Assembly: GCA_963783695.1 (NCBI GenBank)
Contig: CAWAOM010000001.1
Span: 1 to 64,000 of the forward strand
DNA length: 64,000 bases
Source of the DNA: BM003 sp963783695
GTDB taxonomy: Bacteria > Pseudomonadota > Gammaproteobacteria > Steroidobacterales > BM003
Direction of reading: 5' to 3'
The notes under the pieces were generated by a model. The model ran no database searches. It saw nothing but the letters and a program-made list of their open reading frames with translations, and was not told where the DNA came from. A program made the translations under genes and the position numbers. Shown piece after piece: positions 34,236 through 43,148 of this stretch (the first letter of the stretch is position 1; each line of letters opens with the position of its first letter).

Positions 34236-36053
34236 TCAGACGCTTGCCCGGTGTGCACCCAGCCACAGTTCGAGCATCATCAACACCCATACCATGTTGC
34301 CGTAAAATCCGGCATGTTCTTCCATGTGCTGGCGCTGGAGAGTATCGAGAAAACTCGCGCGGATAATCCGTCGCTCGCGTAAGCTGCTCAACGCGCCCAT
34401 CGTAATTTCACGCAGTTCGGGGTCGACCCGGGCCCATTCTCCAAACGGTAAGCCGAAGCCGTGTTTGGATTTGCTGAGAGTTTCCTCCGGCAGGAACTGA
34501 CGAACGGCCTCGCGATAGAAATGGCGCAGTTTGCCCCGCGGCATACGTACCGCAGCGGGAATGCTCGTCGCGAGATCTACGACGCTGTTATCGAGCAGCG
34601 GATAGCAGACCTCGACGCCGGCCAGTTCGGTCATTCTCCCGACTTTGCGCAGATCGTTGTCGGCGAGAGTCAGTTTCCAGTCGAGGAAGAGCATTTTGTC
34701 CTGGTAATGCGCGCCCTCCAGGGCACTCCATTCCCGGCGCATCTCTTTGAACGGGCCGGAGATGTCGACGGATTCCATGAAATCGGGCTCGAGCACGTCG
34801 GCCAGCGCGACCATCTGCATCAGGTTGTGCGACTCGAGGCGGTCGGGCAGCGGTACGAGAGCCTGATCGACATAGCGGGTGATTTTCCTGAGCCGGCCCT
34901 TGCCCAGTCGGCTTGAGTTGCCTCGTGTGGCGAACAACGGCTCCACAAGTCCGGTACGCAAGACAGCTGGCAGAGTGAAATAGCTTTGGAAAATTTTCTG
35001 CTTGCGGTAGCGGGTATTGCCGCTGAATATTTCGTCACCGCCATCGCCGGCCTGTAATCGACTGACACCGTGCGAACGGGCAAATTCCGCGCACACCAGG
35101 GTCGGCACCGCGGATGAATTACCGAATGGCTCGTCGTAGGCGGCGGCAACCCGGGTGACAGCCGACGCGACTTCCTGCGGCGTAATATAGTGAACCTTGT
35201 GGTCGAGCCCGAAGTGCCGGGCTGCAGCTTCCGCGAATCCTATCTCGTCATAGCCTTCTGCGGCAAAGCCGACCGAGAAAACCTTCGCTGGTTCCGTTTG
35301 CAGCGACTGGATGGCACCGCACACGGTTGAACTGTCGAGCCCTCCGCTGAGAAACCCGCCGGTGTCGGGCCCGATGCCGCACTCCTTCACCGCGCCGATG
35401 ACGGCCGGAACGACTGCCGCTTTCCTGGCCGACAGCGGCGCGTCGAGGCTGCTGGCGAAGCTGGGCTTCCAGTATCGTGAGGTACTGCAGTGGTTACCGT
35501 CGAATCGCAGCATATGTGCCGGCGGCAGCTTGTCGATACCGTGGTATATCGACCCCGGGCTGGGCACCACGTGGAAGAAGAGATAATTGTAGATCGCCTG
35601 GTTATCGAGCCTGAAGCTAACCTCGGGATGACATTTGAGCAGGCTGATGTCCGATGCAAATACCACGTCGCCACCGGCGATCCGGGTGTAGGCCAGGCGG
35701 TGCTGGCCGAAACGGTCGATGGCCACGCTGCAGTTGCCTTTGTCGCTGCTGGTGATGGCGGTGAACGGACCATTACCGCGCGCGGGATCGAAAACATCAC
35801 CCGTCATCCGGGCCGTTGCCGCTGAGTCCTGTGTTCCCGCATCCGCCTTCTCGGCCCGGTGTTTCAGGGTGATCGATTTGACACCATCATTATTGGCTAT
35901 CTCGGTGACGGTGCAGTCGGAGCCGAGGGCGAGGAAAATGGAGGGTCCGAGAATGTCAGTTCGGCTGAGACCGGCCTGCGCGACCGCGGCTTCCACCTGA
36001 GCGGTGGGACTCTCACCATCCTTGTTGCGTAGAATGCCGAATATCCTGGGCAT
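34236..36053 (-). CDS. Asparagine-synthase-like protein lacking the glutaminase cysteine
   Basis: AsnB-family protein whose synthetase half looks functional and whose glutaminase half does not. Seen: about 605 residues from the ATG at 36053; begins MPRIFGIL where active enzymes have MCGI, so the nucleophilic Cys is absent; RGPDG and NGEIYN motifs are also missing; the PP-loop SGGLDSS (236-242) and later synthetase residues are present. The open frame continues 96 residues upstream without sequence resembling the family. Possible roles: ammonia-using amidation, adenylation-based ligation, or lactam-like closure. It lies between a deacetylase and an O-antigen-ligase-type gene. Confidence 0.85.
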   Translation of the reverse strand: MPRIFGILRNKDGESPTAQVEAAVAQAGLSRTDILGPSIFLALGSDCTVTEIANNDGVKSITLKHRAEKADAGTQDSAATARMTGDVFDPARGNGPFTAITSSDKGNCSVAIDRFGQHRLAYTRIAGGDVVFASDISLLKCHPEVSFRLDNQAIYNYLFFHVVPSPGSIYHGIDKLPPAHMLRFDGNHCSTSRYWKPSFASSLDAPLSARKAAVVPAVIGAVKECGIGPDTGGFLSGGLDSSTVCGAIQSLQTEPAKVFSVGFAAEGYDEIGFAEAAARHFGLDHKVHYITPQEVASAVTRVAAAYDEPFGNSSAVPTLVCAEFARSHGVSRLQAGDGGDEIFSGNTRYRKQKIFQSYFTLPAVLRTGLVEPLFATRGNSSRLGKGRLRKITRYVDQALVPLPDRLESHNLMQMVALADVLEPDFMESVDISGPFKEMRREWSALEGAHYQDKMLFLDWKLTLADNDLRKVGRMTELAGVEVCYPLLDNSVVDLATSIPAAVRMPRGKLRHFYREAVRQFLPEETLSKSKHGFGLPFGEWARVDPELREITMGALSSLRERRIIRASFLDTLQRQHMEEHAGFYGNMVWVLMMLELWLGAHRASV

Positions 36054-36230
36054 GCGCGGGTCTCGTTGACTTTGAACTGTAACGCGCAACCGGGCGAAAA
36101 CCGGTAAGCGGTATCGATCGCGGATGATAACGTAAGCGGGACTCTCTTTGTGTGAATGATGTCGCTTTCTTCCGGCAGGTTTGCGACGATAATGTTTTGA
36201 TTCAGGGATGAATCCCAGCCAGGTCTGAAA

Positions 36231-37607
36231 ATGCGCGATATCGCTTTGACACTGTTCGTGTTCGGTAGCCTGCCGTTCATCATCAGAAAACCCTATTACG
36301 GTGTCCTGATGTTTGCCTGGCTTGGCTACATGAACCCGCATCGGTTCACTTGGTCATTTGCCTATAGCATGCCGTTTGCGGCCGCCGTGGCGCTGGCGAC
36401 AATGGTCGGCCTGGTCATGACCAAGGAACGCGAGCGAATTCCGATCAATGCCCTGGTCCTCGTGTGGTTTGCCTGGATGTTCTGGATGAACGTGACCACG
36501 GTATTCGCGCTGGATTTTAGTGGTTCGCTCGGTGAATGGAACCGCGCAGTAAAGATTCAACTGTTCAGCCTGATCACGATCGTATTGGTGCGAACGCGCA
36601 TGCAATTGAACCTGTTCGTGGCGGTCATGGCGCTCTCGGTCGGTTTTTTCGGCATCAAGGGTGGAATTTTTGTCATTCTCACCCAGGGGAATTACCTGGT
36701 CTGGGGTCCTCCCGACTCGTTTTTCGAGGGCAATAACGGCCTCGCCTGCGCATTGCTGATGGTTTTGCCGCTGTTCTGGTATCTGCGCACGATCGTGCCC
36801 AAGCCATGGATGAAACATGCGCTGGTCGCGGTCATGTTGCTGTGCGCTGCGTCGATCCTGTCAACATATTCCCGCGGCGCTTTTCTCGGGATCGCCGCGG
36901 TTGCCGGATATCTCATCATCAAGTCCAGAGCCCGCTTTGTGCTGGGAATTGCAGTTGCGGTGGTGGGTTTCGGGCTGATTTCATTCATGCCGCAAAAATG
37001 GCATGACCGGATTGAGTCGATACAGAACTACGAGCAGGACAACTCGGCACAGGGTCGAATCAATGCATGGAAGTTTGCCTATAACGTGGCCAAGGATCAT
37101 CCGATCGTGGGTGGCGGGTTTGCTGTGTTCAATCGCGATATGTTCCTTCGCTATGCGCCGAATCCGGAGGACTATCACGATGCTCACAGCATCTATTTCG
37201 AGGTGCTCGGCGAACACGGCTTCGTCGGTATTGCGCTGTTCCTGTCGCTGGGCATGCTTGCCCTTGTCAAAGGCAACCAGATACGCCGTGCGTCGCGTAA
37301 ACAGCCCGAATTGCTGTGGGCTTATGACCTGGCGTCGATGGTCCAGGTGTCACTCGTCGGCTACGCGGTAGCCGGGCTCTTCCTCGGCCTCGCCTACTTT
37401 GATTTGTACTATCACCTGATTGCTGTCCTGGTGATAACCGAGAGAGTGATGCTCAGGGAAAAGGCTGGCGAGGATGTTGCGGACATCGAGCCGGTGGCGG
37501 CCGACGCGGACTTTGCGCCTGGCCGGGCGCTGGATAGCGGAACGGTCGGGCCACCGCCCGCGTTGCGTCAGAACCGCTTCAGCGCCGGTCAGCGAGCGCC
37601 TGACTGA
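36231..37607 (+). CDS. XrtA-associated O-antigen ligase/polymerase-type membrane protein (TIGR03097)
   Basis: Multi-span inner-membrane protein of the WaaL/Wzy type. Seen: 458 residues with about ten hydrophobic segments; a periplasmic loop segment AQGRINAWKFAYNVAKDHPIVGGG and HDAHSIYFEVLGEHGFVG, the conserved Wzy_C-like region. Family is labelled a putative O-glycosylation ligase in exosortase A systems; since no other Wzy candidate is in this window, it may be the EPS polymerase or may transfer glycan to PEP-CTERM proteins. Start ATG at 36231 with AGGT upstream. Divergent from the AsnB-like gene, convergent with the ATP-grasp gene. Confidence 0.9.
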   Translation: MRDIALTLFVFGSLPFIIRKPYYGVLMFAWLGYMNPHRFTWSFAYSMPFAAAVALATMVGLVMTKERERIPINALVLVWFAWMFWMNVTTVFALDFSGSLGEWNRAVKIQLFSLITIVLVRTRMQLNLFVAVMALSVGFFGIKGGIFVILTQGNYLVWGPPDSFFEGNNGLACALLMVLPLFWYLRTIVPKPWMKHALVAVMLLCAASILSTYSRGAFLGIAAVAGYLIIKSRARFVLGIAVAVVGFGLISFMPQKWHDRIESIQNYEQDNSAQGRINAWKFAYNVAKDHPIVGGGFAVFNRDMFLRYAPNPEDYHDAHSIYFEVLGEHGFVGIALFLSLGMLALVKGNQIRRASRKQPELLWAYDLASMVQVSLVGYAVAGLFLGLAYFDLYYHLIAVLVITERVMLREKAGEDVADIEPVAADADFAPGRALDSGTVGPPPALRQNRFSAGQRAPD

Positions 37608-37621
37608 GATCGCGATTGTGG

Positions 37622-38812
37622 TTATCGGCGGGTATGCGCCGATGACTCCCGACCTGGTAGCCGCCGCGCCAGATATTTGCGCACGCGGGCAAAAAACCGA
37701 CCCATCGCCTTACCGAATGGGCGCGGGTCGGTGATGTCCAGGTAGCTAAAACCCGGTAACCACAGGCCGCCCAAATCGGACGTAATCCGGTGCGCGAGAC
37801 GGACCACACTGGCGGGGTCTTTTTCACTATCGAACCACACGCGCGGAATCGCTACCGATACCTGCCGCGGTTCATGATCGGGTTCAACGACGCTCATGTA
37901 CTCGATGTAAGGCAGGTCGGTTCCATTGATGATGGCGAGTTGGGCCCAGAAATCGGTTCGACCCACTGTCGGTTCGATGATTTTGGGTCCTCCAGCCGGG
38001 TCCAGCTTGACCTCAATCGACATCGGACCGCTCATGCAGGTGTCGCGCGCAAGTTGCGTAACCAGTTCGCGGATTTCCTGCCGCTGGCTTGGTCCCGCTA
38101 CCACCGTCTGGCCGCGAGCCGGCGGATGCGACAAATACTTGGTGCCATCGAAGAAGCAAAGCGGCTCGCCGTGTCGTGCCACGGTCGCGGAGAAGAACAG
38201 TTTTTCGTCGCCACCGGGTATCCACTCCTGGACAACCAGCGGTGTGTGCGGGTGTCTGGCGGCAAGTTCGGTCAGTTCGTCCCGATCGGCCAGCCGCAGC
38301 GCCTTGAATTCGCCGAGGGGGCGACTCGGTTTGGCGATTGCCGGGAAAGTTATCGACTCAATGGTCGCGTCCCATGTCTTCTCGCTTAGCAGCCAGGTTG
38401 CTGGCAAAGGGTAGTTGCGTTCGCGCAGATATCGTTCGCATCCCGACTTGTCCAGCAGTTCCAAGACGTTTTGTCGCGCCGGCGCCCACGACAACTGGTA
38501 ATGATCGCTCAGATCGTCCCAGTACTCCGCGACGATTTTCACCATGTTGTCATTGGTCAGAAACAATACCGGCTTGGCGCCGGAAGCACTGCCTTTGCGG
38601 TACTCGATCAGGCTCGGGACGAGACTCTCCCCGTTGACTTCCGCTATCCGCACCACTTTTGCCCGACGCGTTGCAAATCCCGGAAGCGCGGTGTCTGACT
38701 CGAGCGCGGTGACCGCAATTCCACGCCTGGCAAGGGCGCGACAAACTGCCAGTCCATGGCTGCACAGTCCCGCGACCAACGCCGGAGTGTGCTGAGTTCG
38801 ATGCGAAGACAT
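37622..38812 (-). CDS. ATP-grasp domain protein
   Basis: ATP-dependent carboxylate-amine/thiol ligase fold, exact reaction unknown. Seen: 396 residues; N-terminal domain ALVAGLCSHGLAVCRALARRG; ATP-binding segment FPAIAKPSRPLGEF (a Lys of the grasp fold); VVQEWIPGGDEKLFFSA; and metal-binding acidic residues in SIEVKLDPAGGPKIIEPTVGR. Similar ATP-grasp genes are common in exopolysaccharide loci and may attach an amino acid to a sugar. Convergent with the ligase-type gene 14 bp away; on the other side a 480-bp gap. ATG start at 38812. Confidence 0.86.
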   Translation of the reverse strand: MSSHRTQHTPALVAGLCSHGLAVCRALARRGIAVTALESDTALPGFATRRAKVVRIAEVNGESLVPSLIEYRKGSASGAKPVLFLTNDNMVKIVAEYWDDLSDHYQLSWAPARQNVLELLDKSGCERYLRERNYPLPATWLLSEKTWDATIESITFPAIAKPSRPLGEFKALRLADRDELTELAARHPHTPLVVQEWIPGGDEKLFFSATVARHGEPLCFFDGTKYLSHPPARGQTVVAGPSQRQEIRELVTQLARDTCMSGPMSIEVKLDPAGGPKIIEPTVGRTDFWAQLAIINGTDLPYIEYMSVVEPDHEPRQVSVAIPRVWFDSEKDPASVVRLAHRITSDLGGLWLPGFSYLDITDPRPFGKAMGRFFARVRKYLARRLPGRESSAHTRR

Positions 38813-39290
38813 GTTTATTTAAGGTCCTTCGGTGATGCGTTACCGATTACGAACTCTCATACCGGGGCCGCGCGGCCGCCAAGCTTATTACGATTTGGCA
38901 TTATTGTGGAACGATTCAGCAGCGGTTTTGCAGATCCTCTTGGCGTTTTCTACTTCGCAGGTCACGGCCATGTCCTGATACTACCGGGGTCGGTAGCGCG
39001 GACGGTTAGGACCCGGCCCTGGACGTTTATCGCGCCCAGCTTGTGGATTCAGTGAGCCATGTCACGCACGAGTTTGATGGCCGGCTGATACAGTAGAGCC
39101 TAACTATTTATTTATTATGGAAAAAACGATTCGTTAATCTACGGTTCAGCAACCCGGTGTCATTCTGATTTTGGTGCGTATTTTCGGATGACATCGGGAC
39201 GGCGGTCTAGTATGTTCGCGGTTTCGGGATCATGTCACAGGAGAAAAGACGCCACGGAACATTCTTCTGGCGTGGGAAGGCAGTGACAGT
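38813..39290. other. Intergenic stretch with hairpins and AT-rich promoter-like part
   Basis: No convincing gene. It holds a 12-bp GC palindrome (GGCCGCGCGGCC, 38866-38877), a hairpin CTACC-GGGGTC-GGTAG (38981-38996) without T-run, and an AT-rich stretch (about 39104-39120) likely to hold the promoter of the TPR gene at 39291. The one 99-residue frame here has no Shine-Dalgarno and no family features. Confidence 0.5.
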
Positions 39291-39992
39291 ATGGGAAACA
39301 TGGAAAGTATGACTCGACAAATCAGCCCCGGAGTCTTCGTCAAGGCGATTGCCTTGCTCGGAGCCACATTTTGTAATTTTGCGCTGGCGGCGCTGCCGCC
39401 TGAGTGCGGAACGCTCGAGAACCATTTTGGGCCGTTCGATTATCGCGATCCTGGCAGAGCCGGAGAGCTCAAAGTGGTCGAGGAGGCGCATTTCGACGGC
39501 AATGTCGCACAGCTGCGCCATCACTCGAAGTGCCAGCGAAAAAGGACTTGCAGCGGGGTTCACAGCGATATGGCGTACACGTTACGTGTATTTCCGAACC
39601 ATCATAATGCGCTTCTCTCAATGAGCCGCTATCACTTGCTCGGAAAAGACAGGACGGATCGGCCAATGCAGTACTCGGCCGAGTGCTGGTTTCGCCGCGC
39701 AATTGAATTTCAGCCGCAGGACCCGACGGTTCGAATGATCCACGCTCATCATCTGTCGAAAGTCGGCAACATGAGTGGCGCGCGGTCGGAGTATGAGGAG
39801 GCTTTGCTGCTGGCACCGGATTCGGCCGAAGTCAATTACAACGCCGGTTTGTTCTACCTCGATATAAACCAGTTGGATAAGGCGGCCGACTGCGCGACCC
39901 GCGCATATGCGCTCGGTCACCCTTTGCCGGGCTTGCGTAATCGCCTGTCGGGAAAGGGCATTGACATCGACATGGCACCGGCACAGCCGTAG
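39291..39992 (+). CDS. Exported tetratricopeptide-repeat protein of the EPS locus
   Basis: Predicted periplasmic protein. Seen: 233 residues; signal peptide with GVFVKAIALLGATFC and cleavage near FALA-A; mature start LPPECGTL with GPFDYRDP, HFDGNVAQL and AYTLRVFPNHHNAL; then two or three TPR-like units (CWFRRAIEFQPQD, AEVNYNAGLFYLD). I know this family signature from TPR proteins beside EPS genes but not its function. In-frame ATGs at 39291, 39300 and 39309 compete; the first is used. Several Cys and His residues in the mature part may bind metal or form disulfides. Confidence 0.8.
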   Translation: MGNMESMTRQISPGVFVKAIALLGATFCNFALAALPPECGTLENHFGPFDYRDPGRAGELKVVEEAHFDGNVAQLRHHSKCQRKRTCSGVHSDMAYTLRVFPNHHNALLSMSRYHLLGKDRTDRPMQYSAECWFRRAIEFQPQDPTVRMIHAHHLSKVGNMSGARSEYEEALLLAPDSAEVNYNAGLFYLDINQLDKAADCATRAYALGHPLPGLRNRLSGKGIDIDMAPAQP

Positions 39993-40094
39993 CAAATTCA
40001 ATTGCGGCGCGGTTTGCGGTAACTACATTGTGCGTAACGAATTATTGTGCCCGTTGTTTCGCAACGGGGAGCTGTCCCTTGGAGGTACTTTTAA

Positions 40095-40352
40095 GTGAGC
40101 GATGTATTGGAAACCGTTCGTGAATCGCTGGTTCAGACACTGCAGCTTCCTCCCGATCGCCTGGGCGCAGATCGTGACTTGCGGCTGCTGGGGTCGATTC
40201 CCGAATTCGATTCCATGGCGGTGCTCGCAGTATTGACCGATCTCGAGGATCGTCTCGACATCGAATTCGATGATGACGAAATCAGTGCCGAGATATTCGA
40301 GACCCTCGGGGCACTGTCGGATTTCGTGGAAAGCAAAATCGGCGGATCGTGA
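40095..40352 (+). CDS. Acyl carrier protein of the XrtA locus
   Basis: Carries an acyl group as a phosphopantetheine thioester, probably activated by the acyl-CoA ligase at 60710. Seen: 85 residues, very acidic; Ser40 in EFDSM is the phosphopantetheine site; three-helix ACP pattern. GTG start at 40095 with a clean GGAGG nine bases before it. Its stop overlaps the hydrolase start (GTGA). In other XrtA loci this ACP accompanies the ligase, decarboxylase and both hydrolases; here those last enzymes are split between two places. Confidence 0.94.
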   Translation: MSDVLETVRESLVQTLQLPPDRLGADRDLRLLGSIPEFDSMAVLAVLTDLEDRLDIEFDDDEISAEIFETLGALSDFVESKIGGS

Positions 40353-41182
40353 CCCGCGCTGACCTCGCTTTCTCGCCGCGGTTTGTCGCCGGCGGAGCCG
40401 GAAATATTTTCGTGCATGCCGTTGCTCCGCGCTCAGCAGGCGCCGGCGACGTAGTCGTTATGTTGCCGCCGTTGTTCGAGGAGTTGAATAAGTCACGCCG
40501 AATGTATGCGCTCCAGGCCCGCTCATTTGCTTCGCGGGGTCTCATCGCCATCTTGCCGGATCTCTATGGAATAGGTGACAGCGAAGGGGACGTTTCGACT
40601 GCGTCGCTGCAGATATGGCATCAGGATCTGGGCAGCGTCATGCAATGGATTGGAGAGTCGGTCAAGCCGCAGCGGATTCATGTCTTTGGACTGCGTGCGG
40701 CCGCGCTATTTTTCGAAATGATTGACACCACCGTGTCGCCGGTTGCCAGCTGGGTTCTGTGGTCGCCGATCGAACGCGGCTCCAGACTCGTGCGTGACCT
40801 GTTCAGGCAGGCGCTGATCGTAGCTCGCAATCGGGGCGACGCGTCCATTACAAGCAAGGGTCTTAAGGAGCGCGTTTCCGCACAGGGTTTTATCGAGATC
40901 TCCGGTTATCGGTTGTCTGCCGATCTCCTGGATCAGCTCGAGAATACGAGCGTTGCGCAGTCTGTGCCCCCCGAGGTTGGCGTGCATTGGTTTGATGTCC
41001 GCGCCGGACTCAATCCTGATGTCGGGGTGCGGGAGCCGGCAAGCGTCGGGCGCTGGCGCGATGCCGGTTGCGAAGTCGACTATCGGCTTTGCGAGGGACC
41101 GCCGTTCTGGCAGACCGCTGAGATCAGCACCGTTGCACAGCTTGTCGAAGAGACAACCAACGCGATCGTGGACAAGAACTGA
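40349..41182 (+). CDS. Exosortase A-associated hydrolase 2 (TIGR03101, alpha/beta fold)
   Basis: Alpha/beta-hydrolase-like protein expected to act with the neighbouring ACP. Seen: 277 residues; fold features PPLFEELNKSRRMY, ILPDLYGIGDSEG; at the nucleophile elbow the sequence is FGLRAAA, so Arg116 replaces the Ser or Cys nucleophile. I recall other family members also lacking the usual Ser, but cannot check. It may be a binding protein or work with hydrolase 1. GTG start overlapping the ACP stop; one-base overlap with the next gene (TGATG). Confidence 0.88.
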   Translation: MTRADLAFSPRFVAGGAGNIFVHAVAPRSAGAGDVVVMLPPLFEELNKSRRMYALQARSFASRGLIAILPDLYGIGDSEGDVSTASLQIWHQDLGSVMQWIGESVKPQRIHVFGLRAAALFFEMIDTTVSPVASWVLWSPIERGSRLVRDLFRQALIVARNRGDASITSKGLKERVSAQGFIEISGYRLSADLLDQLENTSVAQSVPPEVGVHWFDVRAGLNPDVGVREPASVGRWRDAGCEVDYRLCEGPPFWQTAEISTVAQLVEETTNAIVDKN

Positions 41183-42114
41183 TGCCGCGATTTGGCGAAA
41201 AACCGGTTGTGTTCGAGTGCGGCGAAGATACTCTGATCGGGGTGCTACATCGCCCGGACCATCCGCGCAGCCGGTTGGGTATTCTGATCGTCGTGGGCGG
41301 ACCTCAATACCGGGTCGGCAGTCACCGCCAGTTTCTGCTGCTTGCGCGGAAGTTGGCCGAGTCGGGCTTCGCGGTTTTCCGATTCGATCTGCGCGGTATG
41401 GGAGACAGTGAAGGCGAGCAGATTACGTTCGAAGAATCGGCGCCGGATATCGCGGCTGCATGCGATGCTTTTTTCGCGGAACAGCCGGATTTACACGGGT
41501 TGATTATGTGGGGGTTGTGCGATGCTGCGTCGTCGATTCTGATGTTTGGAGTCAACGACAGTCGCGTCCGTGGCGCCGCCTTGCTCAACCCCTGGGTTCG
41601 AAGTGATGCCACGCTCGCGAGCGCCCGGATCGCGACTTATTATGGCAACCGGTTGCTGTCCGCGGTTTTCTGGAAAAGACTTTTGACTGGAGGAGTCGAC
41701 ATCAAAGCTGCGCTGGGAGGGTTTCTGGATGACTGGCGCAAAAAGTTTTCCATGGCGAAAGAACCAGCGCAACGGAAGCGCAAGGCAATACGCTCGGAGA
41801 TTGCCAGTTCGGATTTTCGCGAACTGATGCGCGACGGTTTGCATTCGTGTGAGCTGCCGATCCTGCTGGTTCTGAGCGGCGAGGACCTGACGGCCGCGGA
41901 ATTTGTCGGTCTCACCGAGTCGGACAGCCGCTGGCAGGACGCGCTGAAGCGGAAGAACGTAACTATCCGGCGATTGGAAGGTGCCGATCACACGTTCTCC
42001 AGTGCAGCCTGGCGCGGCCAGGTCGAGCAGTGGACACTGGCCTGGTTGAACGGCTTTTCGACGCATGACGGGGCCGGGGAGGCGCCAGGGCGACTGGCGG
42101 ATGAGTCGGCCTAA
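41182..42114 (+). CDS. Exosortase A-associated hydrolase 1 (TIGR03100, alpha/beta fold)
   Basis: Alpha/beta hydrolase of the XrtA acyl module. Seen: 310 residues; oxyanion and fold motifs VVGGPQYRVGSHRQ and FRFDLRGMGDSEG; nucleophile elbow WGLCDAAS with Cys113 in the Ser position; downstream acid SGEDL and histidine GADHTFSS complete a Cys-Asp-His triad. A Cys nucleophile suits thioester hydrolysis or acyl transfer from the ACP. Start overlaps the hydrolase 2 stop, so the ACP and the two hydrolases form one operon, with a sulfotransferase gene following. Confidence 0.9.
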   Translation: MPRFGEKPVVFECGEDTLIGVLHRPDHPRSRLGILIVVGGPQYRVGSHRQFLLLARKLAESGFAVFRFDLRGMGDSEGEQITFEESAPDIAAACDAFFAEQPDLHGLIMWGLCDAASSILMFGVNDSRVRGAALLNPWVRSDATLASARIATYYGNRLLSAVFWKRLLTGGVDIKAALGGFLDDWRKKFSMAKEPAQRKRKAIRSEIASSDFRELMRDGLHSCELPILLVLSGEDLTAAEFVGLTESDSRWQDALKRKNVTIRRLEGADHTFSSAAWRGQVEQWTLAWLNGFSTHDGAGEAPGRLADESA

Positions 42115-42182
42115 AATGATGTCCGTTTTCTCAGCTGCAAGTGGTTGCCGGCGTTGAGCCCCGGGCCACGGTTTCCTGGAAT

Positions 42183-43148
42183 ATGGCGAAATTACTTTAT
42201 CTGACGGCCACGCAGTTTTCCGGCACGACGTTGTTGAGCTTTCTGCTCAATCAGCACACGGCGATTGCGACGGTCGGTCATACCATGGGCTGGTCTTTTG
42301 ATGATCCGGACGAGTTTCGTTGCTCGTGTGGAGAGCGGATTGCCGATTGCCCGTTGTTCCGCCATATCGCAGCGGCCTACGACGAGCATGGGCTTGTATT
42401 CCGGCCCAATGAATTCGGTACTGCCTTTCGTGTCACCGGGCACAGCGCGCTCAATTACTACCTGACCGAAGCTCTGCCGCGAACCGGTTCGACCCGGCTC
42501 GAGGCTTTGCGCGACAGCGTGGTCCGGTTGCGGCCGCGCTGGCGGCGGTTGCTGGAACGGCAAATGCAGGCGAACCGCGTCTTCGTCGATGCCGTACTGG
42601 ATTACTGGAACGCACAGTGCTATCTCGATAACTCGCACAGTCCTTACCGTCTCAGACGCATTGCCGCTGCTGCGGGTTTCGATGTCTACAATCTGCACCT
42701 GCTGCGCGATCCGCGCGGAGTTGCAATGTCACTGATGACCAACAGCGGTTTTTCGCCGCTGAATGCGGCTCGGGCATGGTTGAAGCGCCAGGGCGATATC
42801 CTGCGGATTTCCCGCGCCGTGGCAAACACGATGCGGGTTTTCTATGAAGAACTATGTCTTACTCCCGACATTGCGTTGCGCAAAGTACACGCATTTGTCG
42901 GGCTCGAAGAGCAGGCATTTACCGGAAATTTCAAAGACACGGAACACCACATCCTCGGCAACCGGATGCGGCTTGCCGACGGGTCGATCCGGCTTGACGA
43001 GCGCTGGAAACGTGATATGCGGGCGGGCGATCGTCGCACAATTGAAGCGGAACTAACCGGATATCTCTCTCGTCACAGGGACACGGAACTCGCGCCGATC
43101 ATCGACTATTACCTGTCGGAGCAATACCTGGCCGTCAACAACCCCTGA
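42183..43148 (+). CDS. Sulfotransferase
   Basis: Predicted sulfotransferase. Seen: 321 residues from the ATG at 42183 (MAKLLYLTATQFSGTTLLS); the TQFSGTTLLSFLLNQH segment is the 5'-phosphosulfate loop and HLLRDPRGVAMSL the 3'-phosphate site. A cysteine-rich SCGERIADCPLF stretch (around residues 40-55) is common in related bacterial sulfotransferases. The open frame reaches a GTG at 42141, but the added residues do not fit the family. A GATGCC-GC-GGCATC palindrome follows the stop (43153-43166) without a T-run. Confidence 0.84.
   Translation: MAKLLYLTATQFSGTTLLSFLLNQHTAIATVGHTMGWSFDDPDEFRCSCGERIADCPLFRHIAAAYDEHGLVFRPNEFGTAFRVTGHSALNYYLTEALPRTGSTRLEALRDSVVRLRPRWRRLLERQMQANRVFVDAVLDYWNAQCYLDNSHSPYRLRRIAAAAGFDVYNLHLLRDPRGVAMSLMTNSGFSPLNAARAWLKRQGDILRISRAVANTMRVFYEELCLTPDIALRKVHAFVGLEEQAFTGNFKDTEHHILGNRMRLADGSIRLDERWKRDMRAGDRRTIEAELTGYLSRHRDTELAPIIDYYLSEQYLAVNNP

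Noticed and set aside
38981..38996. Hairpin CTACC-GGGGTC-GGTAG as a terminator
   Set aside because: No T-run on either strand, and no gene ends nearby; the stem is only 5 bp.
38756..39055. 99-codon plus-strand frame as a gene
   Set aside because: It overlaps the start of the ATP-grasp gene antisense, has no Shine-Dalgarno and no conserved-looking features.
40349..41182. Hydrolase 2 as a pseudogene because of the missing nucleophile
   Set aside because: The frame is intact, overlaps its neighbours as in a working operon, and the rest of the fold is preserved, so loss of catalysis rather than gene decay is more likely.
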